Assembly: GCA_021292165.1 (NCBI GenBank)
Contig: CM037883.1
Coordinates: forward strand, 6,426,934 to 6,490,933
Direction: 5' to 3'
DNA length: 64,000 nt
DNA from: Shinisaurus crocodilurus
Lineage: Eukaryota; Chordata; Lepidosauria; Squamata; Shinisauridae
Part shown: one piece after another, positions 54,206-63,922 of the stretch
Position numbering within the stretch: position 1 is the first letter of the stretch
Layout: each line of letters opens with the position of its first letter
The notes under the pieces: generated by a model
The model's database searches: none
Told to the model about the DNA's origin: nothing
What the model saw: the letters and a program-made list of their open reading frames with translations, nothing else
Program-made: the position numbers and the translations under genes

Positions 54206-54236
54206 CTCCTCCTCCTCCTCCTCCTCCTCCTCCTCG
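54206..54236. repeat. (CTC)n microsatellite
   Basis: About ten CCT units. Confidence 0.93.
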
Positions 54237-54939
54237 GTGGGAAAATACAGTGGCCCCATTTGTCTTCAAGGTCTGTCTTTAATTAGAGAAAGAGAAGAAG
54301 TTCTTCTAGGCGCTTGCTCCCCACTCCCTCTGCTTTTTCATGACGCATCAGGGGAGAATGTATTTAAAAGCGGAATGTGGAGAAAATAGATGAAGAGACA
54401 AGAGGGTAATTGTGTAGCGGCTGTGCTCACAAAAGGCCTGTCCAGTTCCTCTGTTCTCCCTGCTTTCTTCCCCTACCCTCTCTCTCTCCTAGCGCAAAAT
54501 ATTTTAACTGCTCCCTCCAATGGGTATGACCTCTTTTACACGAGGGGAGGAAAAGCGTTCGCCCCCCCCCCATGTGCACATGAATACAGTTATCACACAC
54601 AGAGACAGCCAGGCCACCAATGTGTCTAGCCCAGCACTCTGTCTCTGACAAGGGACAGCTGCCCCCAGGCGAGCTCACAGGCAGGGGGGCGGGGAGATGG
54701 CAAGAATGCCCTCTGCTGTTCATCCCCATCAGAAGCACACTCATGGCAAGAAGGTCGCTGAGGGGTGTGTGGTTTGCTGCCGAGGGAAGCAGCCCTGTGT
54801 CTCCTCCCAACATCTCCCCTGGTGATGCGTGGCAAAAGATGCATGGCATGCATGATATCATTGTGCTCAGAGACTTTGCCCCCTGGCCCCTGCTGCTTCT
54901 CGAGACTTCACAGGCTGTGGCCTCCAATGCAATGTGTGG
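54237..54939. other. No gene recognised
   Basis: 54600-54690 (CTAGCCCAGCACTCTGTCTC) may be a reversed tRNA-SINE piece. A 166-codon minus frame at 54427-54927 has no family features. Confidence 0.4.
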
Positions 54940-55225
54940 ATTTATTTATTTTTATTATATTTATTTATATATTTTAATTATCATTATCATTATCATTTAT
55001 TACATTTATATCCCACCTTTTTTCCTCTTGCAAGGAACCCAAGGTGGCTTACATGATCCTCCTCCTCTCCATTCTATCTTCACAACAACCCTGTGAGGTA
55101 GGTTAGGCTGAGGGCCAACGACTGGCCCAAAGTCATCCCGTGGGCTTCATGGCCAAGTGAGGGACTAGAACCCAGATCTCCCAAGTCCCAGCCCAACACT
55201 CTCACCACTACGCCACACTGTCTCT
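54940..55225 (-). repeat. MIR-like tRNA-derived SINE with long AT tail
   Basis: Reversed copy: (ATTT/ATTATC)n tail, GGAACCCAAGGTGGCTTAC, CTCACCACTACGCCACACTG. Confidence 0.88.
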
Positions 55226-55436
55226 CCTTGGGTTGTTGTTCATGAGCTGGTCTGATCACCTGTGGGGTTTTTTTTTTTACTGCATTATTTGGCCTGGGGT
55301 GTATTCTTACCTGGGACTGGACATGGCATTTGGGGCTGGCAATTTTACGTGAATGTCGCCAATTTGCTCAAGAGTGGAAGCTCTCAATCGCATAAACTTG
55401 CTACTGCTCCTCCCAGTTGAAATGCAAAAGGGGAAA

Positions 55437-55575
55437 TTTATTTATTTATTATATTTATATCCCACCTTTTTACCTTCAAAATTTCCCACAGAGCACCAGA
55501 GTCTGTGGCCGGGTGACCGGCCAGATGGGCGATTAATAAATATAATAAATAAATAAATATAAATATAATAAATAC
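55437..55575. repeat. SINE/LINE tail fragments
   Basis: A reversed SINE tail (TTTATTATATTTATATCCC) followed by a forward tail with GGCCAGATGGGCGATTAATA and (AAAT)n. The second motif recurs at about 57572 and, reversed, near 20210. Confidence 0.55.
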
Positions 55576-55651
55576 AATGGTGCGCTGCTTCCCTGCCGCT
55601 GCCACTAGCGGCGCTGCGACCAAGGGCAGCAGGCAGACGGGTGGCCCTTGC

Positions 55652-55882
55652 TGCGGCAGCGTGGCGTAGTGGTGAGAGTGTTGGACCGGGACCACGGAGA
55701 TCCGGGTTCTAGTCCCCACTCGCCCACGAAGCGCCCTGGGTGACTTTGGGCCAGTCACTGACTCTCAGCCTAACGCTCAGCCTAACCTACCTCACAGGGT
55801 TGTTGTGAGGATAAAAATGGAGAGAAGCGTTATATAAGCCACCTTGGGTTCCTTGCAGGGAAAAAAAAGGTGGGATCTTAAT

Positions 55883-55929
<47 letters not shown>

Positions 55930-55936
55930 AATAAAT
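55652..55936 (+). repeat. MIR-like tRNA-derived SINE with (GAT)n tail
   Basis: Head GTGGCGTAGTGGTGAGAG, a 14-base duplication in the body (CTCAGCCTAAC twice), and a GAT tract of about 46 bases at 55884-55929 in place of the usual AAAT tail. Confidence 0.9.
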
Positions 55937-56039
55937 GGGCCCCAGCACCTGCCTGTGGATGCTGAGTGCTGGGCTGACAGACAGCTTGTGCAGACTCATT
56001 TCGCAACCAAACAATAAAGGCTCCGGTGAAATCTTAAAT

Positions 56040-56560
56040 TTCCTTGCAGAGCCCAGTCAGTGGCTTGGTGGCCGATCTGCAACCCTTTACTGGAAACTTT
56101 ATGAGCACTTGGCAGCGAGCGCCCTGTGTAACGCTGCCGGCTGCCGCTAACATGCCAGAGAAATTAAGGCAGGAGTATTTATACACTCCTACTTGGAGAC
56201 CCTGAGCTCTTAATCAGAAAGCGCTGTTAAAATGGGGCCCTAATGTGGGCTCGGCTGAATAGATCCGTAACGTTTGCTGCATAACATTTCTGATGTGGCT
56301 CTTTTATTATCAGAATCCGGCAACTGATAAAAGCAGGCGTCTATTACTGGAGAGGATTCCTCGTAAAGAATTTATTGCTGTTCCCCCCACCCACCGCCCA
56401 CCCACCCCCCACCCCATCAATTACAGGAACTGAGCTTTATGGTCCTGAACAAATTGCTTTGTGAAAGCGTAATAGAGGTACACAAGAACGTATTATGTTC
56501 TCAGCGGCAGGCTCCGTTAAAAAGCACGACAGAAAATGTATAGGTCAAAAGAGATAAATG
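56040..56560. other. Unique block, candidate conserved noncoding element
   Basis: About 520 bases free of the repeat words found elsewhere, with balanced composition and words such as TTTATTATCAG, CTGATAAAAGCAGG (GATA-type) and TTAATCAG. There is no open frame of note. Conservation is inferred from appearance only. Confidence 0.4.
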
Positions 56561-56687
56561 GGGACAACGTGGGGGCGGGGGAATAATGATAATGAACGGC
56601 AAAGTCATTTCAAAAGACAAGAGGAGCATCATCTATGGCCTTGTGTCCCACCTTAACTTAGAAGAACACCCCCCTATGGGAGAAGAT

Positions 56688-56760
56688 CCTTAGCTCAGCG
56701 GTAGAGGACATGCCTTGTACGCACAAGATCCCAGGTTCAATCCCTGTCAACAGTTCCAGT
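56688..56760 (+). repeat. tRNA-derived SINE head (second tRNA family)
   Basis: TTAGCTCAGCGGTAGAGGAC with box B GGTTCAATCCC. It stops after the head, so it is a fragment and not a tRNA gene. Confidence 0.75.
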
Positions 56761-56761
56761 T

Positions 56762-57125
56762 CTGGAGGGCCCTTGGGCAAGACACCGTCCCTCAGTGAGC
56801 CTACCTTCTCACCACCGTTGTCACCAGCGGCTGTTGCTCCTCATCCTCTTTCTCATATTTCCTACCACTTGCTTGACAGGCAGAGAGCCAGTGAGCAAGT
56901 GGGCAGTAGCATCTCCTCCTCCTCCTCCTCCTCCTCCTCCTCCTCCTCACCACCACCACCGCCACCACCACCAGTGTTTCTGGGCCAGAGAGAGAGGCAA
57001 GTGAAGAAGCAGGTTGCAGCGGTGAAGAGGAGGAGCAACTCTAAGAGCCTGTTGTCAATGGGCCCCTGCTGGGGCATGGGCCCATGGCAGGTGCCCAACC
57101 AGGCCTACCCTTGATGCCAGCCCCG
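56762..57125 (-). mobile_element. Family H hAT-like element with (CTC)n
   Basis: Reverse of 22171/27071: TTGGGCAAGACACCGTCCC, TCACCACCGTTGTCACCAGC, CTTGCTTGACAGGCAGAGAG. The CTC/CAC tract at about 56909-56975 lies where other copies have GGA. Confidence 0.65.
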
Positions 57126-57900
57126 CCTGTCATCTTCAGGTGGTATCTCAGAGAGCACAGCATCCAGCTCTTGCAACACCAGAGGAAGAGGTGAGACAGA
57201 ATGGCCCTCCCCATCAGCTCAGTTGGGCCTTTCGAAGAACTGTCTTCTATTAGTAGTCATTCCACCTGGCTGCACCCGAGGGAGGAGTGAGACAGCGAGG
57301 CCCCCTGCATCGGTTCAGCTGGGACCAACTGCCCTTTGGCTCCTCCCTTTCCAGAACTTCCTCCCTCAGTGGCCATTCCACCTGGTCATTAAACAGCCAT
57401 GTGTGAAGAACCATCTATCTCCTGCCATACAAACAACTCTGCGCTCTCATGAGAGGCAGCAAGAGCTGTAGCTGGCTGTTACTACACGATGCTGTAGTAG
57501 TATCGTGTAGTACTCTTTGCAAAAATGCAAAGGAAATATAACTTACCTCTGTGTTTTTCTCGAGAATTCAAATATGCCAGCCAGATGGGCGATTCATAAA
57601 TACAACAAATAAATAAATGCCTGGAGACCAGCTGAGTGGAAATGATGGTTTAAGGTGGTGAGTGAAAACTCTTTGAAAACTCTTTCTTCCCTTCTGCCAT
57701 GTGACCCCAGCCCCAAGCAGAGACGTCCATGTATTGATTCTGGTGCAAGCTGTGGCAACCTACCATCCGTTATCAAACAAGGCAGAAAGTCAATTTGCAC
57801 TTCTCTAGTTCTTCTGAAGGAAAAAAGACCACCAAGTTGGAAATAGGACAGTAGGTTTTGTTTTGTTTTACCGGAATGGATGACTAGACAACAAAAAGAA
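57126..57900. other. No gene recognised; small hairpin at 57481
   Basis: ACTACACGAT (57481-57490) pairs with ATCGTGTAGT (57502-57511). A LINE/SINE tail is at 57572-57617. The rest is unassigned. Confidence 0.45.
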
Positions 57901-57901
57901 T

Positions 57902-58479
57902 CAGAAGCGGTGTTATGGGGCGACCCTCTAAGGCTGGATCCCCAAATCTTTTGCTTGGAGCCCCGAATCTCTGGGAGGCCCTCTGCCCCACCACCCTGCT
58001 ATCTGTGGGCACTGAAAGAAAGATACAGGGGCCCTGAGGATATCTGTTGCATCTGATCCCCCCTGGATGAGCTGGCTTTTGGGCCACATGTGCCTCACCT
58101 CCTGCTGCTCACCCCCTTGAATCTTTCTGCCTGAAATCAGATGTCCTCTCCCTGTCCATACATCCATTTTTACAAATAGAGTGTCCTTAGGAGACAGGGT
58201 CCTTTAAAGAGACACACAGAGAAAGAGACTTTAGATCAGGGCTCTCCAACCTTGGGTCCCCAGATGTTGCTGGCCTGCCCTACAGCTCCCACCATACCCA
58301 GCCAGCATGGCTAATGGCAAGGGATTCTGGAAGCTGTAGTCCAGCAACATCTGGGGACCCAAGGTTGGAGAGCCCTGCTTTAGAGCATATGTAAATTAGC
58401 ATATACAGATGTGTGCATTATTATTATTTTGTCCTGTGGGCCTGAGCCCCAGATCTTTTCAGCACCTAGCACCACCCTG
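57902..58479 (-). mobile_element. Family D hAT element carrying a nested family B MITE
   Basis: Ends CAGAAGCGGTGTTA and CCTAGCACCACCCTG. Flanks AAAAGAAT and CCAAGAAT match at 6 of 8. The family B element at 58237-58377 sits inside. Confidence 0.88.
58237..58377. mobile_element. Palindromic hAT MITE, family B, nested in family D
   Basis: 141 bp, flanks CTTTAGAT and CTTTAGAG (7 of 8). The host sequence ACTTTAGAGCATATG is intact in the other family D copies, proving the order of insertion. Confidence 0.93.
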
Positions 58480-58757
58480 CCAAGAATGTTTCCTTACAAA
58501 AGGGCTTCCCTTTTGCTTGGGAGGCCTTATGACACAGAAGAGGTTAAAAAATGTGTATCTTTTTTGCTTATTGTAGATATGATCAGTTCAAGGGTCACCT
58601 TCTGACATGGAATGCAACATAGCCAGACACAAGGAGGTTTGTAACTAAATTTATTTATTTATTTGATTGGCACCCCACCTTTCTATCAAGAAAAATTGCA
58701 CGGTATGTGTATATGCAGCCATTGGAACTTTATTAAGGAAGATGATCAAGCCCAGAA

Positions 58758-58760
<3 letters not shown>

Positions 58761-58805
<45 letters not shown>
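58761..58805. repeat. (CT)n microsatellite
   Basis: An uninterrupted run of about 45 bases. Confidence 0.97.
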
Positions 58806-58807
<2 letters not shown>

Positions 58808-58968
58808 ACTCTGCTGCTGCCTGCACTGTAGTGTCATTGATCCCAGAACTGTTATGTTATGGCTGTTATGGCTAGGGTAGGTTTTTTTGCCATGAATACC
58901 GTGAGAGCATCATCTTCCCTCTTGGGGGCTCCTACGAAAGGCTGTGTGATTTGTAGCTAGCATTTACT

Positions 58969-59061
58969 AGAAGAAGAAGAAGAAGAAGAAGAAGAAGAAG
59001 AAGAAGAAGAAGAAGAAGAAGAAGAAGAAGAAGAAGAAGAAGAAGAAGAAGAAGAAGAAGA
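58969..59061. repeat. (GAA)n tract, about 31 units
   Basis: Uninterrupted AAG/GAA triplets over about 93 bases, followed by GGTGGCAGCAGCAGCAGC. A purine-only strand of this length can form a triplex. Confidence 0.97.
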
Positions 59062-59331
59062 GGTGGCAGCAGCAGCAGCTGTAGCTACCCACTGCAACCT
59101 ACAGCTCCTTACGCAAGTTCAAACCAAGTTGCCTTACCCAACTGTTTGGGGCCCATTCCAGTTGACTTCAGTGAAGTAAGCAACACTACAATCTCATTAA
59201 TTCATTTCCTGGCCACTGTCCAGTCTGGAAAACTGCAAATGGAAGAAGAGCTGGATTTTGATCCTGCCTGATCCCAGAGACTCTGAGGGGCCTGTAATAA
59301 GTTTAAATAGATACAACGGAAAACAAAAGCT

Positions 59332-59488
59332 GTAAGAACCTAAGAAGAGCCCTGCTGGATCGGACCAAAGGCCGGCCTAGTCCAGCATGCTGTTCCCAAC
59401 CAGATGCCTATGGGAAGCCCACAAGCAGGACACAAGAGCTATAATACCCTCCCATTTGTGTTCCCCGGCAACCGATGCTGACAGGCAA
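59332..59488 (-). repeat. CR1-like LINE 3' end, distal part
   Basis: AAGAGCCCTGCTGGATCGG, GTGTTCCCCGGCAACCGATG. The copy continues at 60042 after about 550 bases of inserted repeats. Confidence 0.78.
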
Positions 59489-59541
59489 TGATGCAGCTAG
59501 GTAATTTTATCCCCCTCCTGGAGGGAGGGGTGGCTTTAGAC

Positions 59542-59676
59542 CAGTGTTCTCCAACCTTGAGTCCCCAGATGTTTTTGGCCTACAACTCCCAGCATGCCCC
59601 AGCCAGCTATGCTGGCTGGGGCATGCTGGGAGTTGTAGGCCAAAAACATCTGGGGACCCAAGGTTGGAGAACACTG
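59542..59676. mobile_element. Palindromic hAT MITE, family A, full length
   Basis: 135 bp with perfect 8-bp duplications CTTTAGAC (59534-59541 and 59677-59684). It differs from the 10070 copy at one base. Confidence 0.96.
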
Positions 59677-59704
59677 CTTTAGACGGTCTTGTGTATTATT
59701 TCAG

Positions 59705-59925
59705 TTGTGAAGTACACAACTAACATTTCCCTTCCTCCCCCCCCAACCAACCACCCTTCCGTGCTTTACACTGCTTCTACATTCCTTATATGTCAGAATG
59801 TTTGCCAACTCTGCTAAAAAGTAATAATAGTACTCTGAGCATGTGCAGTTTTGCATTTTAAGCTCCCTTAAATCATAGCACCGTCAAGAGTGCAGGAATG
59901 AAATGGAGTTTGCTTCTGCCAACAA
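59705..59925 (+). repeat. Family J repeat
   Basis: GTGAAGTACACAACTAACATT, TCTGAGCATGTGCAGTTTT and GGAATGAAATGGAGTTTG match the 42406 copy. Confidence 0.6.
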
Positions 59926-60041
59926 CCTGATGCCATCTCACGTACCATTCTGTGGTCATTTGCCCGTCCACCCGCCTGGACTGCGGGGGCCTGGACTTTG
60001 GATCTAAGGTCCAGCCCTAGCTGCATCATGGCTGAGCGGCT

Positions 60042-60470
60042 TCTGATACTGAAGGTAGCATATAGCTACCATGATTAGTAGCCACTAATTGCCTTATCCT
60101 CCTTGCATTTTTCTAATCCCTTTTTAAAGCTGTCCATGTTGGTGGCCTTCAGAACATCTTGTGGATGTGAATTCCATAGTTATAGTTTAACTATGTGCTG
60201 TGTGAAGAAACCTCCTTTTATCTGTCCTGATTCTGAATCTCCCACCAATCAGCTTCATGAGATGACCCCAGGTTCTACTATAATGAGAGATTCTGATCCA
60301 CTCTTTTGACCCCAGGTTCTAGTATTTTGAGTATATTATTTTCCACACTCTTGACAGCATGCATGATTTTATACAATTGTGCCTCTCGAAATGGTCTCTT
60401 CCGCCAACTATTACAGTTAAACGAGTCCAGTTCTCCTTTGTACCTAGTCACCAAACTCTTCAAAATTATG
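60042..60470 (-). pseudogene. CR1-like LINE, proximal part of 3' end
   Basis: Reversed TGGATGTGAATTCCATAG and GTTTAACTATGTGCTGTGTG encode the worn ORF2 end. The following UTR includes a duplicated GACCCCAGGTTCTA segment (about 60263 and 60310). Confidence 0.68.
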
Positions 60471-60523
60471 AGGTAAACCAGCAGAGAGAAAATAGAATTA
60501 AACATAAGAGGCAAAACATTACG

Positions 60524-60534
<11 letters not shown>

Positions 60535-60557
<23 letters not shown>
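60535..60557. repeat. (CA)n microsatellite
   Basis: A CA run of about 23 bases. Confidence 0.92.
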
Positions 60558-60559
<2 letters not shown>

Positions 60560-60791
60560 CAGAAGTATGACAACTCTCACCTAATACTTTGGATCAGAGA
60601 AGCTCATGTGAATTTAACATATACTTGAGAAGTTTTCCCCAACTAAATATTGCTCTATTTCCCCTGTTTACCGATGGCCTTTTCCACTGGGTTGCTTCCT
60701 CGTTCATTCATTATGATCTTGATCAGGAGCAGGTCTCTGGAGGCAGATTATTGACAAGGGGAGTTACAGAACCCAAAGGATGTTACCTTAG

Positions 60792-60888
60792 GACAGCCTC
60801 CCCCAACCTGGTGCCTTCCAGATGTACAGGACTACAGCTCCCATCATCCCCAACCAGCATGGCCATCAGCTTTCTCCAAGGCAGGCAA
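60792..60888 (+). mobile_element. Family C palindromic repeat, left-rich
   Basis: CCCCCAACCTGGTGCCTTCC, GATGTACAGGACTACAGCTC and CATCCCCAACCAGCATGGCC. The right arm is mostly missing. Confidence 0.65.
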
Positions 60889-61131
60889 ATTACCCTAAAA
60901 ATGTTAAAACCGCACAATTATGCTTTATCTGGAGCTAATTAAGTTATATATACTCTTTCCTGCACTGGCTTGCAGGAAATATCAAGGACCACTCCAGGAG
61001 ACTGTTGTATTCCTAACATCTAGGCATTCATCAAACTGTAGTTGGCTTGAACAAATAAATACATCAAGCCATTGTAGGGAAGCATACTCGCCAAGATTTC
61101 AGGTGAAAACTGGGGCACTCTTGCATATAAC

Positions 61132-61296
61132 CAGGGCCGGTGCTACCATCAGGCCAACTAGGCAGCTGCCTAGGGTGCAGGGCTAAAGGGGGCGCCAGAA
61201 ACGCCTTGAAAAAAAATACAGCGCTCTCAAGTGGGAAGGAGGGGCGCTAAATATCTGATCTTGCCTAGGGCACCAAACTGCTTTGCACCGGTCCTG
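61132..61296. mobile_element. Short nonautonomous hAT element with intact target duplication
   Basis: 165 bp, left end CAGGGCCGGTGCTACC, right end GCACCGGTCCTG, identical flanks CATATAAC at 61124-61131 and 61297-61304. The interior has GGCAGCTGCCTAGGGTGC. Confidence 0.93.
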
Positions 61297-61472
61297 CATA
61301 TAACACCCCTGTTCTCACGGAAAGGATCACTGCCCAACAGGCTCCCTCTTCATTAGGCAATGCCGAAGTCTCTCCTCCACTTAAACCGATGATAACAGTT
61401 TACGTTAAAACAAACAGACAAACACTGAAGGATGCTTTAATCCAGTATATATTAATAGCAAACATTATCTGT

Positions 61473-61864
61473 GGGCTTCTCCACATGAGGTTTTTAACCC
61501 ACAACTTTACCAAGGCTTCTGCTCCCAGATTCTTAGTGGGATTAAGATCAGCTCCTTTACATGCGCTTCCCTCCTGCCATTTTTCTTTCTTTCTCTCTCT
61601 GCCGTTCTATATGTTCCATTACACAGCCACAAGGTGGCGCTGTGGTGTAGTGGAACTGCAAAAATACACGAGCTTCTCATTCCGGTCCATTCCGCCATTT
61701 TCAGATAATACCAGACTTTCCTCATTCTAAAAGAAAAAAGCTGTGGAAAGGCTTGGAAAGCACGGGAGAGGCCCTGGAGGATGACGATGTCGTGTAAAGC
61801 ACCCGCACGCTACCCTGAGTGAGGGATCACGAGCGCGCAATATACGCCTCATGTAGAGAAGCCC
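61473..61864. mobile_element. DNA transposon with 18-bp inverted ends
   Basis: 392 bp, left end GGGCTTCTCCACATGAGG and right end CCTCATGTAGAGAAGCCC (one mismatch). No certain target duplication and no coding frame. It carries a CTCF-like site. Confidence 0.8.
61627..61641 (+). promoter_or_regulatory. Candidate CTCF site inside a transposon
   Basis: CCACAAGGTGGCGCT closely fits the CTCF core CCAC-N-AGGTGGCGCT. Confidence 0.55.
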
Positions 61865-61979
61865 TGAGTGCCGATCCTTACGTAGCCGAAACAGCACCAT
61901 CCATGTGCAAAAGGAAGGTATCAACACACTCAGGGGGAGCCCCAAGGTGGGAAGTACAAATGGGAGGGGAAAACCTCAT

Positions 61980-62195
61980 GGGAGAGGGGGCGAACACAAA
62001 ATAGTCTAATGAGGACTGAACTCAGCAAGCTTGGTGGCCACGGAATGCTGGCTGACCTTTGCAGGGGGGAGGAAAATGGAGTATCCTGGAACAGAGCATG
62101 ACTGGCTGGAGCTCTGAACAAAGACACTCCGCACTTCAGCATTGTGCTGCAGGTTCCACTTGTAAAACGTTTATTCTCACAAGAGACCTGGTGGT
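61980..62195 (+). repeat. Family I interspersed repeat
   Basis: TAATGAGGACTGAACTCAGC, GGAGTATCCTGGAACAGAGC and ATGACTGGCTGGAGC match 41015. Confidence 0.6.
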
Positions 62196-62406
62196 AGAGT
62201 AGCTGCAACTCCAAACAAAATCAGCAATACTTATTATCTGGATATGCGGCTAATGGGAAGGGCGGGGGTTAAAAGAGAAGCCATGTGCAGGCATTATGTG
62301 TCCAAGCATGTGCATATTACACGCACGGGCACCAGAGTCAAGATGCATCTGCCCATCACTCAGAGATGTCTTATTCTTTGAACACATTTTGGTCTGAAAG
62401 ACAGTA

Positions 62407-62819
62407 GGGGCCGGTTCACACGACCCAAGCAGCCGGCGGGGGAGGAACCACGGGGCCGTCCGCAGGGTCCAGCGGGGCGCCGCACACGACCGGCGCCCCG
62501 CGCGCGTGGGCAGACCCTGCAGTATGGGCCTCCCGGTGCTAGGGGGCGGGCCCCGGGATGCCCAGAGGGGCCGTTTGCCCCTACAGGCTGGAACGGCGGC
62601 CGCTCTGGGCTGCCGTCTCTGTGGGGACCCCGCGGGACGGCTGCCCGCTGTTCAGACGGCACGGTGACCACACGCGGTAGGGGCTTACCCCTCTACCGAC
62701 CATGGTCACTTTGCGTGCGTCCCGCCCTGCGGCTGTCCCGCGGGGGCACCCCCGGTCGGCGTGCACACGACACGGGAACCGCGGGGGACTTGCGGTTCCC
62801 GTGTCGTGCGAACAAGCCC
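62407..62819 (-). mobile_element. GC-rich nonautonomous DNA transposon, copy 2
   Basis: 413 bp, reversed relative of 12517. Ends GGGGCCGGTTCACACGACCC and, on the other strand, GGGCTTGTTCGCACGACAC. It shares CCCCTACAGGCTGGA and the GGGGGACTTGCGGTTCCC hairpin region. CpG-dense and noncoding as far as can be seen. Confidence 0.82.
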
Positions 62820-63198
62820 TAGGTATATACAGAGCGTAGGTCCCCAGCGAAAAAGATTGTAGAAACAGATGGGAAAGGCCCAGACAGACTATTTGTATGC
62901 GTTGAGGCCTTCTCAAGGAGCAAATGCCCGCATACAGAGAAAACTTTTCTAGGAAAGAAACCTCCTCTTCCCCCAACTATATATATTTTAATGAGATGTA
63001 CAGATCATGTTTCTCCGGGATCTGCTGGCCAAATTCATTTATTTCTTGTCACTTTGTGACAAGAAGGCTGGTTTTCTGCTATAGACTGAAGATTTACAAG
63101 AAAAGCCGTTAATGGGCAGCCCCCTTAAAACCCTAAATCCTAATCAGGCTTGTCCAAATGGAGTAGGAGAGTTCAGTCCCCTACACCTCCTCCAAAGC
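62820..63198. other. No gene recognised
   Basis: CTTGTCACTTTGTGACAAG (63047-63065) is a perfect short palindrome. Otherwise unassigned. Confidence 0.45.
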
Positions 63199-63884
63199 CA
63201 GCAGCTGGTTATTATTGTGCTATGAGTGCTGTGCGAGCTCTTCTGCATCATTAAGAGGACCTCTGCAAAGAAGTCATTCCAGGCTGCTATTTGTCATTTG
63301 GCCTCCCACAACCATGGCTTACATAGCTAGTGTTGGGGATCGGCATCACTGGGAACTTGCCAAGGCCCCCTGCACTGGCAGGGGACCCACCGCTGACCCC
63401 CTAGCCTAGCTCCTTCTCCTCCTTGCTGTTGGTGCCTGTCCACCTGACATCTTGGATCAAGTGAGCAGTGAGAGGAGCAAAGCGAAGAGCAACCTCTTGT
63501 GCTCTTCCTCTTGGCAGCCATACAGACTGGGCCCGGAGGAAGAAGGCAAGTGAAGAAGGCAGCACAGGCAGTGTTAGGGGGCGGCCCACTAGGGCAGGAG
63601 CCCCGAATCTTTCATTTGGAGCCCTGAATCTCTGGGAGGCCATCTGCCCCACCACCCTGCTGTCCACGGACACTTGCTGAAAGAAAAGTACAGGAGCCCT
63701 GATGATCTCTGTTGCATCTGATCCCCCTGGACTAGCTGGCTTTTTGCCCACATGTGCTTCACCTCCTGCTGTCCCCACCCTTTGAATATTTCTGCCTGAG
63801 GTTTTTTCCTGAAATCAAACGCCCTCCTCTCCCCTGTCCATACATCCCTTTTTACAAATAGGGGTGTCCTTAGGAGACAGGGTC

Positions 63885-63922
<38 letters not shown>

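Noticed and set aside
54427..54927. A 166-codon minus frame
   Set aside because: No family features, no splice context, and repeat-like content.
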